From positions 50,725,676 to 50,789,675 of the forward strand of contig CM049316.1 of assembly GCA_026874595.1 (NCBI GenBank): 64,000 nucleotides of DNA, in the 5' to 3' direction. The stretch comes from Sipunculus nudus. Taxonomy: Eukaryota; Annelida; Sipuncula; Golfingiida; Sipunculidae. How positions within the stretch are numbered: the stretch's first letter is position 1; every line of letters starts with the position of its first letter. The position numbers and the translations under genes were made by a program. Below the pieces are notes generated by a model, which did not search any database, was not told where the DNA came from, and saw only the letters and a list, made by a program, of their open reading frames with translations. Of this stretch, positions 1 to 11,533 are shown piece after piece.

Positions 1-344
1 GTATGCATAATATGATCCGATATGAGCTACACTCTGGATAAATAATGACTGCAACTTAGAATTCTGATATTTTAACCTATATTTTCAGATTTTTTTATTA
101 CAAATTTATAGAACTTGTAAAAAAAATGCATCTGATAAAAACTGTTAATGGAAAAAGTTGATATGCTAAAAAAATAGGCTTAAATATAAACTTAAATGCA
201 TTATACCCTTGAAAGTGAAATAAAGGTATTAGTCCATTCTGTCCACTTGCCTGTCCATCTGTAAATTTTTCTTATGCATCATAGTATCTCAAAACTTTTA
301 ATACTGTTTTTCTTTATGACATTCTTGTCAGAGTATTAGTTTTG

Positions 345-397
<53 letters not shown>

Positions 398-518
398 CAT
401 AACTTTACTATAACCAAGTAGAAGGGCCCTTTCCTCTTAGCTTCTCATATGCTTGTTTATATGAAAAACCTTACAATAGAATATTTTGCATATTTTGCAT
501 TTGCAAAAATTTCAAACT
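1..518. other. AT-rich non-coding stretch
   Basis: No ORF or recognisable gene. It is AT-rich with a long TA microsatellite near the middle, and it leads into a class B 3' terminus at 519-548. It is probably the decayed interior of a class B element whose 5' end lies outside the window. Confidence 0.6.
350..398. repeat. (TA)n microsatellite
   Basis: About nineteen uninterrupted TA dinucleotides followed by a slightly interrupted TTTATATATAT tail. Confidence 0.95.
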
Positions 519-548
519 TCAGCTTTTCCGTGACCCATGGGTTCCTTG
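519..548 (+). repeat. Class B 3' terminus with palindromic cap
   Basis: Reads CAGCTTTTCCGT, then GACCCATGGGTT (a one-base variant of the palindrome GACCCATGGGTC), then CCTTG followed by TT. The same arrangement occurs at 15,007-15,037, 45,454-45,484 and 56,214-56,244 with unrelated flanks, which defines it as a shared element end. Confidence 0.65.
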
Positions 549-579
549 TTTCCTTGTAAGTACTGTGGATTTAATTTTT

Positions 580-3500
580 AGCGAACCTGTGAGCTTATGC
601 GATGGTGTGGCGTCGTCCGGCGTCCGTCGGCCGTCGTCTGTACGTTAATCCATACTATCTTGAAAATGGCAAGAGTTAGCATCAAGAAATTTTCTGCAAA
701 AAATTAGTCATCTAAAAAACTCTATTGGATTTTGCTTATTTTTTGGCTAACTGCATTTTCTTGGTTTTTATAGAGAAAAAGCTAAAAAAACTTTTAAAAT
801 CTTCTTCTCTGAAACTGTTCAGCCAAATTATCCAATATTTCACAAAAATGATCCCTGGAACAATCTCACTCAAGTTTGTTCGAATGGTTTAAGTTCAGTG
901 GTTTTTGGCCGAGTTACAGCTAGTTGAACTTAGTCATCTGTCCAAAAAAGCATACTAAAATTACAATCTTAGAAATGGCTGGAGCTGTCATCGCCAAATT
1001 TTATGCCAATGTTGGTCACATGAGTCATGTCTGAAATTCAGGTATTGGTGGCGCCACCTGCATCGGCCTTTTTTGAACGGGGGTCATCAGTGCCCGTATC
1101 ATACTGTCAGCTACAAAAAACTTCTTCTCTGAAAGCATTTGGCCAAATTGTTTAATATCGCACAGAAATGATCCTAGGGTAGTACTTTCTGAAGTTTGTT
1201 CAAATTGTTTTGGTTAAGTGATTTTTGGCTGAGTTATTGGAAGCTAAACTTAGCCATTTTGCTTTATTTTCCCATAGGAGTTATAAACCTGCAAAACGTT
1301 TTTTGACTGACGCCACTGAGGCCAATTTGTTAAATATTTTACAAGAATAATCCCCTGAATAATTCTTATAATAATTGTCTTTTATGGTTCCAAAGAATGA
1401 ATTTTGGCTGAATAATAAAGATTGAATTGAGTCATTTTACCATATATGTTAGCTATGTGAAGCAGATACATCTAGCCTGGAACCAGTTTATCAGCATCCG
1501 TTACATCATGCCTCCAGACATTTAGATATCAGGTTATCTTTGGTTAATATTGACAAGAATGTTTTTTTAAACTTTAAAAAAAAGTAGATTTATGATTTTA
1601 TATATTCCTCATGCCAGGTAATGTTTACAATCACAGGTATACGTTAACCCATACTATTTAGAAAACGACTGGAGCTAGCATCATGAAATTTAATGCAAAA
1701 AATTAGCCATCTGAAAAAAATCTGCATTTTCTTAGATTTTATAGAGAAAAAGCTAAAAAAAACCTTTAAAAATCTTCTCCTCTGAAACAGTCAAGCCAAT
1801 TTGTTCAATATTTCACAGAAATAATCTTTTATACCATCTCGCTCAAGTTTGTTCAAATGGTTCAAGTTCTGTGAAGTTTGGCGGAATTACAGGAAGTTGA
1901 ACCTAGTCAACTTTCCAAAAAAGCACACTAAAATTACAATCTCAGAAACGGCCAGAGCTATGATCACCAAATTTTATGCCAGTGTTGGTCACATGAGTCA
2001 TATAAAATATTCAGGTATTGGTGGCGCCACCTGCATTGACCTTTTTTTGTACGGGGGTGATTGGTCATCTGTATATCAACCCATAATTTCTCAGGAATTG
2101 CAGGAGCTACCATCCCGAGATATTATGCAATTATCTGTCACATATCAAATGTTGTGGGATTCAGCTTATGTTTTTTGCTATCTGCATTTACTTAGATTTT
2201 ATAGGGGGAAAGCTGAAAAACCTTTAAAAGTCTTCTTGTAAACGGTCCAGCCAAATTGTTCAATATTTTACAGAACTGATCCCAGAGGCAAGCATTCTCA
2301 AGTTTGTTCAAATGGTTTGCATTTGATGAATTTTAGTGGAGTTAAATGAATTTGAACGGTCATTTGGCCAAGTAAGCATACTGACATAGTTATCTCAGAA
2401 ATGACAGAAGCTAGCATTACCAAGAATTGTGCAAATGTTGGTCACATGACTCATATTTGAAGTTGCAGATTTTGATGTGCCACCTACATTGACCTGTTTT
2501 TCATGGGCAAAATCCTCATAATTTTAGCCTCTTTCAGCTTAAATGTTTATGATGAAACTGTCAAGTTGAATCGTTCAATTTTTCAAAAGAATTCTCGTAG
2601 GACATGGTTCTTTCAATCATATCAGAAAAACTTAAGTTGGTCTTATGGCCATTATTATGTCTCACTCAAACTTGAGGACTGCAAAACTGTTTTTCTACAA
2701 AATTATTGTTTCAATTATAACTTCTGTTAAATGGCACAAAAATTATTCTTAGGTGGCCTTTGTTCAAGTTTATTTGAATGATTTTTGGCTGAATTATTGG
2801 ACCTTTAACAATGAAAGAACTGAATCTTTTATTTTTCTAGATATTTTGATAAAAAGTTTATGAATATTTCAGCTTGAAAAAAAAAGCATTCTAGCCAAAG
2901 TCTTTCAGTATGTGTAAACAGATTTGCCAACAGGCCAAGATTGTGTCTGTATATTTACATAGGTTAAGAAACTGCCAACTGTTTCAGATTTGGCAATAGA
3001 TAAATAGTTCATTCAGTGCAGCCAGATATAGGTCAAGAGTTCAGTCAGTGCAGCCAAGCACAAGGCATGTGATCCCCTCATGGGTGACATGTGAACACCA
3101 CATGGGCACCATGTGATCACCTCATGGGTGTCATGCCCCTCAGGGCTGCATGTGGAGCCAATCTATTTATAGCTTTGGCAGACTGCCAACTGTATCAGAT
3201 TAGGCAACAGGTCAAGAGTTCACTCAGTGCAGCCAGGTGCAGGTCAAAAGTTCAACCAGTCTAGCCAGGTGCAGGTCATGAGTTCACTCAGTGCAGTAGC
3301 CTGAGCTAGCAAATTTGTCACAGTTCACACGGGGCTATTGCCTTTCTCACCTAAGCGTGGTCAGCCCCATGCATCAGACTTAAGGTTAGTTTGATGTATT
3401 GGCCTAATATTTTGACGTGTCTATGTGTTTTTGATGGGTTTCTCGTTCACAAGACAGGTGTCACCACCTACAATGACATTTGCACAGTGTGACTTTTGTG

Positions 3501-3750
3501 CCTGCTTATTTCTATAGAGGAATTTGATATATCATCCTGAAATTGGACATATTTATACCTATCGTATTTTAATTATCGTATACTTGTCATATACAAGACT
3601 GGTGGTGCCACCTACAATAATTTTTTTGCACAGTGTGTGTCCCTGCTTATTTCTCAGGAGGGGTTTGATATATCAGTCTGAACTTTGGCATATGTATATA
3701 TCTCTGAAACCTGTTTGTATACAAGACTGGTGGTGCCAGCTACAATCATT
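580..3750 (+). mobile_element. Class A Helentron-like composite element, 3' truncated
   Basis: The 5' motif GCGAACCTGTG sits at 581-591, followed by a GTCC/CGTC-rich stretch to about 650. The body is tandem, diverged units of roughly 178 bp (CTTCTTCTCTGAAAC ... TTTTGGCTGAGTTA), with a second 5'-less run from about 1,640. A short-period region follows from about 2,892, with units built on AGGTCAAGAGTTCA, and then about 135-bp units centred on GGTGGTGCCACC to 3,750. The class A 3' cap is missing: a class B 5' hairpin begins at once, so the end was lost or replaced. The short ORFs inside are broken repeat translations, not genes. Confidence 0.6.
3209..3286 (+). promoter_or_regulatory. Cluster of DR2-like nuclear-receptor half-site pairs
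   Basis: Three AGGTCA-NN-AGTTCA pairs occur at 3,209-3,222 (spacer AG), 3,241-3,254 (AA) and 3,273-3,286 (TG); another is at 3,030-3,043. Each half fits RGKTCA, so each pair is formally a direct repeat with 2-bp spacing, the class bound by RAR/RXR-type receptors. They are part of a transposon-borne short tandem repeat, so function is only an inference. Confidence 0.4.
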
Positions 3751-4164
3751 TTTAGCTCAGCTGACTGTAAGTCAACTGAGGTATAGGAATGGCGCTTTGT
3801 CCGTGGTCCGTCTGGACGTCCGGCCGTCCGTTAGCACAAATCATAACAGCTGGTCCCTGAAACTTCTAAGTGAACATCCGGGGAGGTCAATTAAAAATTT
3901 CCTTGGAAACCTGAAATTAGGTCACTGCGACCTTTTTCCTTCCAGCTATGGGGCTTGAAAGTACCCCCCAGAATAGTAAAAAAATTGATACAAAACCTCC
4001 AATATCTTGATAATTAATGCATGGTTTGTCATGAATTTTGCCTTGAATATTGACCATGACTAGTTTTGTCAGTTCCTGAAACGTGGTGGTTTTCCTATTT
4101 TAACACATATTTTTTCTATTTATTTACTATAAAATGACAACAATCATGTCAGTTTCTCAGCTGT
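3751..4164 (+). mobile_element. Class B element fragment (5' part)
   Basis: Starts with the class B hairpin and carries the GTCCGTGGTCCGTC-like module. A short C run (3,963-3,968) matches the longer C runs at the same place in the class B copies at 30.6 kb and 37.8 kb. No 3' terminus is found before a different repeat begins. Confidence 0.55.
3756..3780 (+). repeat. Class B 5' terminal hairpin
   Basis: Imperfect inverted repeat: CTCAGcTGAC pairs with GTCAaCTGAG around a five-base loop. It is followed by a GTCCGT-rich stretch. The same hairpin is at 30,383-30,407 and 37,553-37,577, and a relative with slightly longer arms is at 30,770-30,798 and 37,942-37,970. Confidence 0.75.
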
Positions 4165-4231
4165 CATAACATCTGGTGTCCCAAAACCTGGTGTGTGTAT
4201 TGATCACAAGTGGATGCCCTATACTAATCAC

Positions 4232-4275
4232 CCTGTCTGTCAGTCTGTCTGTTTGTATGTCTGTCTGTCTGTCAA
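4232..4275 (+). repeat. (CTGT)n microsatellite
   Basis: Interrupted run of CTGT/GTCT units within the dispersed repeat; the paralogue at 45,597-45,632 has a purer run. Confidence 0.9.
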
Positions 4276-4472
4276 TCTGTCCATCCACACAAATTAGTTT
4301 CCAGATGATAACTCCAGTTAAGTTTGATATATTGGTTTCAAACTTAACTTATAAATGGCCCACCAATAAGGAATGTGTCTGCGTTTGAAGCCAAACTTTT
4401 CATCGCAAACCTTCCATCTTCAAGATATTGCTAACCTGCCACTAGGGGAAGATCATTTGATTTTTGGGTCAT

Positions 4473-4491
4473 AGGTCAAAGGTCAAGGTCA
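4473..4491 (+). promoter_or_regulatory. Triple AGGTCA array (DR1 plus DR0)
   Basis: AGGTCA at 4,473-4,478, one spacer A, AGGTCA at 4,480-4,485 and AGGTCA at 4,486-4,491. The first pair is a perfect DR1, the site class used by HNF4/RXR/COUP-type receptors. Further isolated AGGTCA half-sites follow near 4,633 and 4,769. Confidence 0.4.
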
Positions 4492-4787
4492 CAGGGCCCA
4501 TCCATTCACAAATAAGTTTATGGATGATAATTCTGCTTTGGATAGACAGACTGGCTTCAAACTTGATTTAATAATGACCAACCACATATGTAAATTCATT
4601 TTGATTTTCAGGGTCCAGCGATCTAAGTTAAAGGTCACAGAAGCCACATCTTTAAAAAGATTGTGGATGCACTGTAAATCAAACTTTTTATCCTCAACTT
4701 TCCATCGTTCACACATGGCTTACTTGCCCAAAGTGAGGAAACCTGTAGAATTTGAGGTTATCTGGTCAGAGGTCAAGGTCACTTTTT

Positions 4788-6752
4788 AGCGAACCGGTGA
4801 GTTTATGCGATGGTGTTGCGTCGTCAGTCATCTGTACATTAACCTATACTATCTTGAAAACGGCAAGAGTTAGTATCACGAAATTTTCTGCAAAAAATTA
4901 GTCATCTAAAAAACTATATCGGATTTTGCTTATTTTTTGGCTAATTGCATTTTCTTAGATTTTATAGGGAAAAAGCTAAAAAACCTTTAAAAATCTTCTT
5001 CTCCGAAACTGTTCAGCCAAATTGTGCAATATTTCACAGAAATGATTCCTGGAACAATCTCTCTCAAGTTTGTTCGATTGGTTTAAGTTCAGTGATTTTT
5101 GGCCAAGTTACAGGAAGTTGAACTTAGTCATCTGTCCAAAAAAGCATACTAAAATTACAATCTCAGAAATGGCTGGAGCTATCATCTCCACATTTTATGC
5201 CAATGTTGGTCACATGAGTCATATCTGAAATTGAGGTATAGGTGGCGCCACCTGTATTGGCCTTTTTTGTACGGGGGTCATCAGTGTTCGTATCATACTG
5301 ACTGCTACAAAAACTTTCTTCTCTGAAACCATATGGCCAAATTGTTTATTATTGCACAGAAATGATCCTAGGGTAGTGCTTTCTGAAGTTTGTTCAAATG
5401 GTCTCAGTTCAGTGACTTTTGGCTGAGTTATGGGAAGCTGAATTAGTCATATGCCATAACATCCCATTTAAGCTCAATGGCTACAAAGATCCCTTACTCA
5501 AAACCCACCGGGCCAAATTCTTAAATCTCACACATTAATTATCTTCAGATGTTGATAATTCAAGTGTGTTCAAATGGTTTCGGTTCAGTGCTTTTTGGCT
5601 GAGTTGAGGGAAGCTGAACTTAGCCAGTTTGCTGTCTCTTCCTATATGAGTGATAAACCTGCAAAACTGTTTTCGACTGATGCCACTGAAGCCAATTTGT
5701 TTAATATTTTACAAGAATAATCCCCACAATAATTCTCATAATATTTGTCTTTAACGGTTCCACATGAATGATTTTTGGCTGAAATATGGAAATTGAATTC
5801 AGTCCTTTTACCATATATGTTAGCTGTGTGAAGCAGTTACATCTAGCCTGAAACCAATTTATCAGTAACTATAACATCATGCCATTAGATTTCAGGATAA
5901 ATCGCTTGGCAGACTGCCAACTGTTTCAGATTTTGCAACAGGCCAAGGTCAGCCTGGATCCATTCATAGCTTTGGCAGATTGGCAACTGTATCAGGTTAG
6001 GCAACAGGTCAAAAGTTCACTCAGTGCAGCCAGGTATAGGTCAAGAGTTTACTCAGTGCAGTAGCTGTATTCTATTTATAGCTTTGGCAGACTGCCCTCT
6101 GCATCAAATTTGGCACCAAAGTTGAGCCTGGATCTATTTATAGCTTTGACAGACTGTCAACTGTGTCAGATTATGCAACAGGTCAAGAGTTCACTCAGTG
6201 CAGCCAGGTACAGGTCAAAAGTTCACACAGTCTAGCCAGGTGCGGGTCAAGAGTTCACTCAGTGCAGTAGCTTGAGCCAGCAATTTGTCACGGTTCACTC
6301 AGGGGAACTGCCTTTCTTACCTGGTCAGCCCAGTGCATCAAACTCCAGAAGTTTGATGTATTGGCCTGATATTTGGACCTGTCTGTGATGGCTTTCTCAT
6401 TCACAAGACAGGTGTCTCCACCTACAATGACTTTTGCACAGTGTGCCTGCTTATTTCTCAAGAGGAATTTGGTATATCATCCTAAAATTGGGCAAATTTA
6501 TACATATTGTAAAGCTTTGTTGTATACAAGACTGATGGCGCCACCTACAATAAGTTTTGCACAGTGTATGCCCCTGCTTATTTGTCAGGAGGGATATCAG
6601 CCTGAAATTGGGCATATGCATGTATACATCTCTGATGCTTTTGTCGTATACAAGACATATAGGCCTACTTGAAAAGTAATTGCCCAGCAATGAAGCAATT
6701 TACCTGGTGTTTAAAACCAATGCTCAGGTTTGCATTAGGCCTGTAGGCCTTG
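4788..6752 (+). mobile_element. Class A Helentron-like element with both ends
   Basis: The 5' motif is GCGAACCGGTG (4,789-4,799). The body has 178-bp-type units, a short-period AGGTCA-containing section (about 5,900-6,260) and 135-bp-type units with GATGGCGCCACC at 6,534-6,545. The 3' end has CTCAGGTTTGC (6,723-6,733), a variant of the inverted 5' motif, then the palindrome AGGCCTGTAGGCCT (6,737-6,750) and TG. Another class A 5' start abuts directly at 6,755. The left junction of the 41-kb duplication falls inside it, near 5,425. Confidence 0.65.
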
Positions 6753-9700
6753 TTAGCGAACCTGTGAGCTTATGCGATGGCGCAGCGTCGTCCGTCCATC
6801 GTCAGCCGTCTGCCGTCCGGGGCTGGCTTTCCGCCTTCCATGGCTATAAGTCAGAAACTGTCAGAGCTAGCAGCTCCAAATTACATGTATGAATTAGTCA
6901 TATGTGAAACTTGGTGCCCTAGAGCTTATTATTAGGTATCTGCATTAATTTAGATTTTATAGAAAAAAAGCTTAAAAACCTTTAAAAATCTTCTTCTCTG
7001 AAACTGTCCAGCCAAATTAACCAATATTTCACAGAAATGATCCCTGGAACAATCTTTCTCAAGTTTGTTCGAATGGTTCCAGTTCAGAGATTTTGGCCGA
7101 GTTACAGGAGGTTGAACTTTGTTAACTGTGCAAAAAAGCATATTAAAATTTAAATCTCAGAAATGGCTGAAGCTATCATCACCAAATTTTATGCCAATGT
7201 TGGTCACATAGGTCATATCTGAAATTGAGGTATTGGTGGCGCCACCTGCATCGGCCTTTTTTGTACGGGGTCACCAGTGCCTGTATCACACTGAGGGCTA
7301 CAAAAATCTTCTTCTCTGAAACCATATGGCCAAAATGTTTTATATTGCACAGAAATGATCCTAGGGTATTGCTTTCTCAAGTTTGTTCAAATGGTCTCTT
7401 TTCAGTGAATTTTCGCTAAGTTATGGAAAGCTGAATTTAGTCATATGCCATAACATCCCATTTTAGCTCAGTGGCTACAAAGATCTTCTTCTCAAAAAAC
7501 ACTGGTCCAAATTCTTAAATCTTACACATTAATTATCCTCAGATGTTGATAATTGAAGTTAGTTCTAATGGTTTTGGTTCAGTGCTTTTTGGCTGAGTTA
7601 CGGGAAGCTGAACTTAGCCAGTTTGCTGTATCTTCCTATATGAGTTATAAACCTGCGAAACGTTTTCTACTGATGCCACTGAAGCCAGTTTGTTTAATAT
7701 TATACAAGAATAATCCCTACAATAATTCTTATAATAATTGTCATTAATGGTTCCACATGAATGATTTTTGGCTGAATTATGGAGATTGAATCGAGTCATT
7801 TTACCATATATGTTAGCTGTGTTATGCTGTTACATCTAGCCTGGCACCAGTTTATCAGCATCTATTACATCATGCCACTAGACATTTAGATTTCAGGTTA
7901 TCTTTGGTTAATATTGACAAGAAAGTTTTTTTAAAAGCTCTTAACAAATTTAGATTTATGATTTAAGTTATTCATCATACTAGGCAATGTTACAATCATA
8001 GATATTCAGTTCTCTGTGGCTATATAAAGACAACTGTACATGGATTATTAATTATTGGTATCCCTACTCAACTTAATTCAAGAATTTGCCATCAATGAGA
8101 TATATCTGTATTTTAATTTTGCATTCAGTATGCGTCCGTAATAATTTTACATATATTCCTGATTGCTTTTTTATAAAAAGTCAACTGAAAAGCATTTTGT
8201 ATTGGAAAAATAAATTTCAAAGTTATTTCAAGTAGGGACCACTTTTATGTACAGATGGCAGCACTTGGTTTACCATTGGCAGATTGTCAGTGCCTTGATG
8301 TTGGCCATTAGCCAAGATGATGTCAGCTCTATAAATAGTTTTGTTCAAATGGTCTCAGTTCAGTGACTTTTGGCTGAGTTATGGGAAGCTGAATTTAGTC
8401 ATATGCCATAACAGCCCATGTAAGCTAAGTGGCTACAAAAATCTTCTTCTCAAAAACCACTGGGCCAAATTCTTAAATCTCACACATTAATCATCCTTAG
8501 ATGTTGATAATTCAAGTTTGTTCAAATGGTCTCAGTTCAGTGACTTTTGGCTAAGTTATGGGAAGCTGAATTTAGTCATATGCCATAACAGCCCATGTTA
8601 GCTGAGTGGCTACAAAAATCTTCTTCTCAAAAACCACTGAGCCAAATTCTTAAGTCTCATACATTAATTATCCTTAGAAGTTGATAATTCAAGTTGGTTC
8701 AAATGGTTTTGGTTCAATGATATTTGGCTGAGTTATGGGAAGCTGAACTTTGCCATTTTGCTGTATTTTCCCATATGAGTTATAAACCTACAAAACGTTT
8801 TTTGACTGAGGCAAATTTGTTTAATATTTTGCAAGAATTCCCTGAATCATTCTTATAATTATTGTCTTTTATGGTTCCAAAAATGAATTTTAGCTGAATT
8901 ATAAAGATTGAATTGAGCCATTTTACCATATATTTAAGCTGTGTGAAGCATATACATCTAGCCTGGCACCTGTTTATCAGCATCCATTACATCATGCCTC
9001 TAGACTTTAGATTTCAGGTTATCAATGGTTAATATTGACAAGAATGTTTTTTAAAAGCTTTTAAAAAATGTAGATTTAATATTTTAAATATTCCTCATGC
9101 CAGGCAATGTTTACAATCACAGGTTTACAGCTCTCTGTGGATATATATAAAGACGGCTGTACATGATTATAAATAATAGGTATCCATACTCAACTTAATT
9201 CAAGATTTTGCCATCAGTGAGATGTATCTGTATTATAATTTTGCATTCATTATGCATCTGTAGTAATTTTTAGCGAACTTGTGAGCTAATGCAATAATGT
9301 GGCAGCGTCCGCCGTCTGTATATTGGTTTGCATTTGATGAATTTTAGTGGAGTTACATGAATTTGAACAGTCATTTGGCCAAGTAAGCATACTGACTATC
9401 TCAGAAATGACAGGAGCTAGCATTACCAAGTATTGTGCAAATGTTGGTCACATGACTCATATTTGAAGTTGCAGATTTTGTGGTGCCACCTACATTGACC
9501 ATTTTTTATGGGCAAAAACCTCATATTGTGGCCTCTTTCAGCTTAAAATGTTTATGATGAAACTGTCAAGTTGAATCGTTCAATTTTTCAAAAGAATTAT
9601 CCTAGGACATGGTTCTTTCAATCATATCAGAAAAGCTTTTGTTGGTCTTATGGCCATTATTGTGTCTATTTCAAACTGAGAACTGCAAAACTGTTCTTCT

Positions 9701-10094
9701 ACAAAATTATTGTTTCAATTATAACTTCTGTAACATTACACAAAAATTATTCTTAGGTGGCCTTTGTTCAAGTTTACTTGAATGATTTTTGGCAGAATAT
9801 TTGGACCTTTAAACAAGAAAGAACTGCATCTTTTATTATTCTAGATATTTTGATAAAAAGTTTATGAATAAGTCAGTTTGAAAAAAAGGCATTTTAGCCA
9901 AAGTCTTTCAGTATGTGTAAACAGATTCACCAACACTCCAAGATTGTGTCTGTATCTTTAAATAGGTTAAGAAAGTGCCAACTGTTTCAGATTTGGCAAA
10001 TGATCAAGAGTTCATTCAGTGCAGCCAGATTTAGGTCAAGAGTTCAATCAGTGCAGCCAAGCACAAGGCATGTGATCACCTCATGGGTGACATT

Positions 10095-10790
10095 CTGATT
10101 TTATGACAGGTGGCGCCACCTACATTCACGTTTCCGCTGCAGACATCCAAACTCATATCTCGGGAACCGTTTGACCGATTGGGCCAACATTTTGCATGTG
10201 TTTAGATCTCACATAGCTCTATATCATACGCAAAACTGGTGGCGCCACCTGCAGCCATTTTTGCACAGCTCCCGTCTATTTGTCTGCCATGGGATAAAAT
10301 CACTCATATCTCGGCAGTGGTTTGACATATCTGCCTAAAATTTTGCAGGTTTATACATCCCCGACAGCTGTCTTGATTTTATGACAGGTGGCGCCACCTA
10401 CATTCTAGTTTATGCAGCAGACATCCAAGCTCATATCTTGGGAACCGTTTGACCGATTGGGCCAAAGTTTTGCATGTGTATAGTTCTCACATAGCTCTTT
10501 ATCATACGCAAAACTGGGGGCGCCACCTGCAGCATTTTTGCACAGCGTCCATCTTTTTATCTGCCTAGGGCTAAAATCACTCATATACATGTACTGGTTT
10601 GACTTATCTGCCTTAAATTTTGCATATGTATACAACTTGGACGGCTTCCTGGATTTCGTGGTAGGTGGCGCAACCTACATACACAATTTGGCTGCAGACA
10701 TCCATGCTAATATGCAACACTTCACTCTATTTCCCCTTGCCACTCAATCCATGCCTCACTTCACCCGTTCCACTCTGATTTAGGCGGATA
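10095..10790 (+). repeat. Dimeric tandem repeat, 129/149-bp monomers
   Basis: Palindromic cores at 10,109 (GGTGGCGCCACC), 10,238, 10,387, 10,516 (variant) and 10,664 (variant) are spaced 129, 149, 129 and 148 bp, so two monomer types alternate in a dimer of about 278 bp. The array lies just upstream of the hairpin terminus at 10,794. Confidence 0.85.
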
Positions 10791-10793
10791 CAC

Positions 10794-10823
10794 GTAGTCG
10801 CTTGTCGACTACCCGTATTCTAG
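10794..10823 (+). repeat. Helitron-like 3' terminus: hairpin plus CTAG
   Basis: A perfect 7-bp stem, GTAGTCG (10,794-10,800) and CGACTAC (10,806-10,812) with loop CTTGT, is followed after seven bases by CTAG (10,820-10,823) and then T. Helitron 3' ends are known for a short GC-rich hairpin a few bases before CTRR, with insertion before T. This fits, but no 5' TC end was assigned. Confidence 0.65.
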
Positions 10824-11533
10824 TTAATGTATGATAAGAGTGTGGTCGGTCATAATAGCCTATGGTTAATGTTGTCTTTGTTTGTAAAAACTGACATAAA
10901 ATAAAATGCTTGTATTATATCGAATTGTCAGAATCATTCTCCTATTATCACTCACATGTGCCTACTTGTCATGAAAGTACTGATGTGCATGCGTATATAC
11001 ATTTATTAACACGTTTTAAAAGCCAAAGCAACAAATATGCAGTGCATTTAAATTTATAAATCGTTATGGTTACATTTAAAGTTAGAGTTATATCCCTATG
11101 CATTAGCAATCAATCGATACGACCAATACAGCATGCAACGCATTTCGATTATCGTATCGACGTCGTGTATCGATTCGTATCGATATATCGATATATTGAT
11201 ACAGCCCTACTCGAAAGTGATATAAATTCAACTCAGTTTTAAATTCTACTACTGTATACAACTACACTGTACCACTACTAAAAGAACGAAAACTTTTACT
11301 ACTATAAAACCAAAGAAGCAAAAGCGTTTTTACTTTAAAATAATTGCATTACAGTTTATTTAGCGGACTGCTGCATTCCAGCTCTGGGAAAACAGCGTAT
11401 CCAGTTAGAAAATGGTGTTTTGGTAATTGCCATTCAAGCACATAAAGTTTACCTGCCTCATAGTCGCGTAATTTGTTTAAACTTTATAATAATTGCATTA
11501 TATTCTCTGTATTTCTGCTCTGGGAATGCATAT
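10824..11533. other. AT-rich non-coding stretch with transposon-like palindromes
   Basis: No coding signal. It contains a dense ATCGAT/CGTATCG palindrome region (see 11,112-11,210) and two imperfect copies of a CTCTGGGAA...-containing segment around 11,340-11,410 and 11,485-11,540. A minus-strand AATAAA lies at 11,360-11,355, about 175 bp past the Ulp1-PHD stop codon, and could be an old poly(A) signal. Confidence 0.5.
11112..11210 (-). mobile_element. Probable DNA-transposon end fossil
   Basis: Read on the minus strand it starts TAGGGCTGTATCAATA and continues with repeated ATCGATA/CGATACGA palindromes. TAGGGCTG-type starts followed by internal palindromes resemble hAT-like termini. No matching opposite end or target duplication was found, so this stays tentative. 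Confidence 0.35.

Larger units (their letters stand above)
4165..4787 (+). repeat. Dispersed repeat with (GTCT)n and AGGTCA half-sites
   Basis: Homologous, with clear divergence, to 45,487-45,788; both carry CACAAGTGGATGCCCTATA and a CTGT microsatellite. The GCCCTATA...ATCACC string is also near the class C 5' end at 17,440, suggesting a related 5' module. It runs directly into the class A start at 4,788. Confidence 0.6.
6755..10823 (+). mobile_element. Class A-type element ending in a Helitron-like hairpin
   Basis: Starts GCGAACCTGTG (6,756-6,766) and holds many 178-bp-type units, an internal second start variant GCGAACTTGTG (9,273-9,283) and a short-period section at about 9,900-10,090. 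It then changes to five 129/149-bp monomers and finishes with hairpin plus CTAG at 10,823. Part of 8,150-8,335 matches a module at 29,580-29,760. It may be one element, or a class A element whose 3' part was replaced by another family. Confidence 0.5.

Noticed and set aside
580-10823. Autonomous Helitron/Helentron with Rep and helicase
   Set aside because: No reading frame in the window shows rolling-circle Rep or Pif1-like helicase motifs; only non-autonomous elements are visible.
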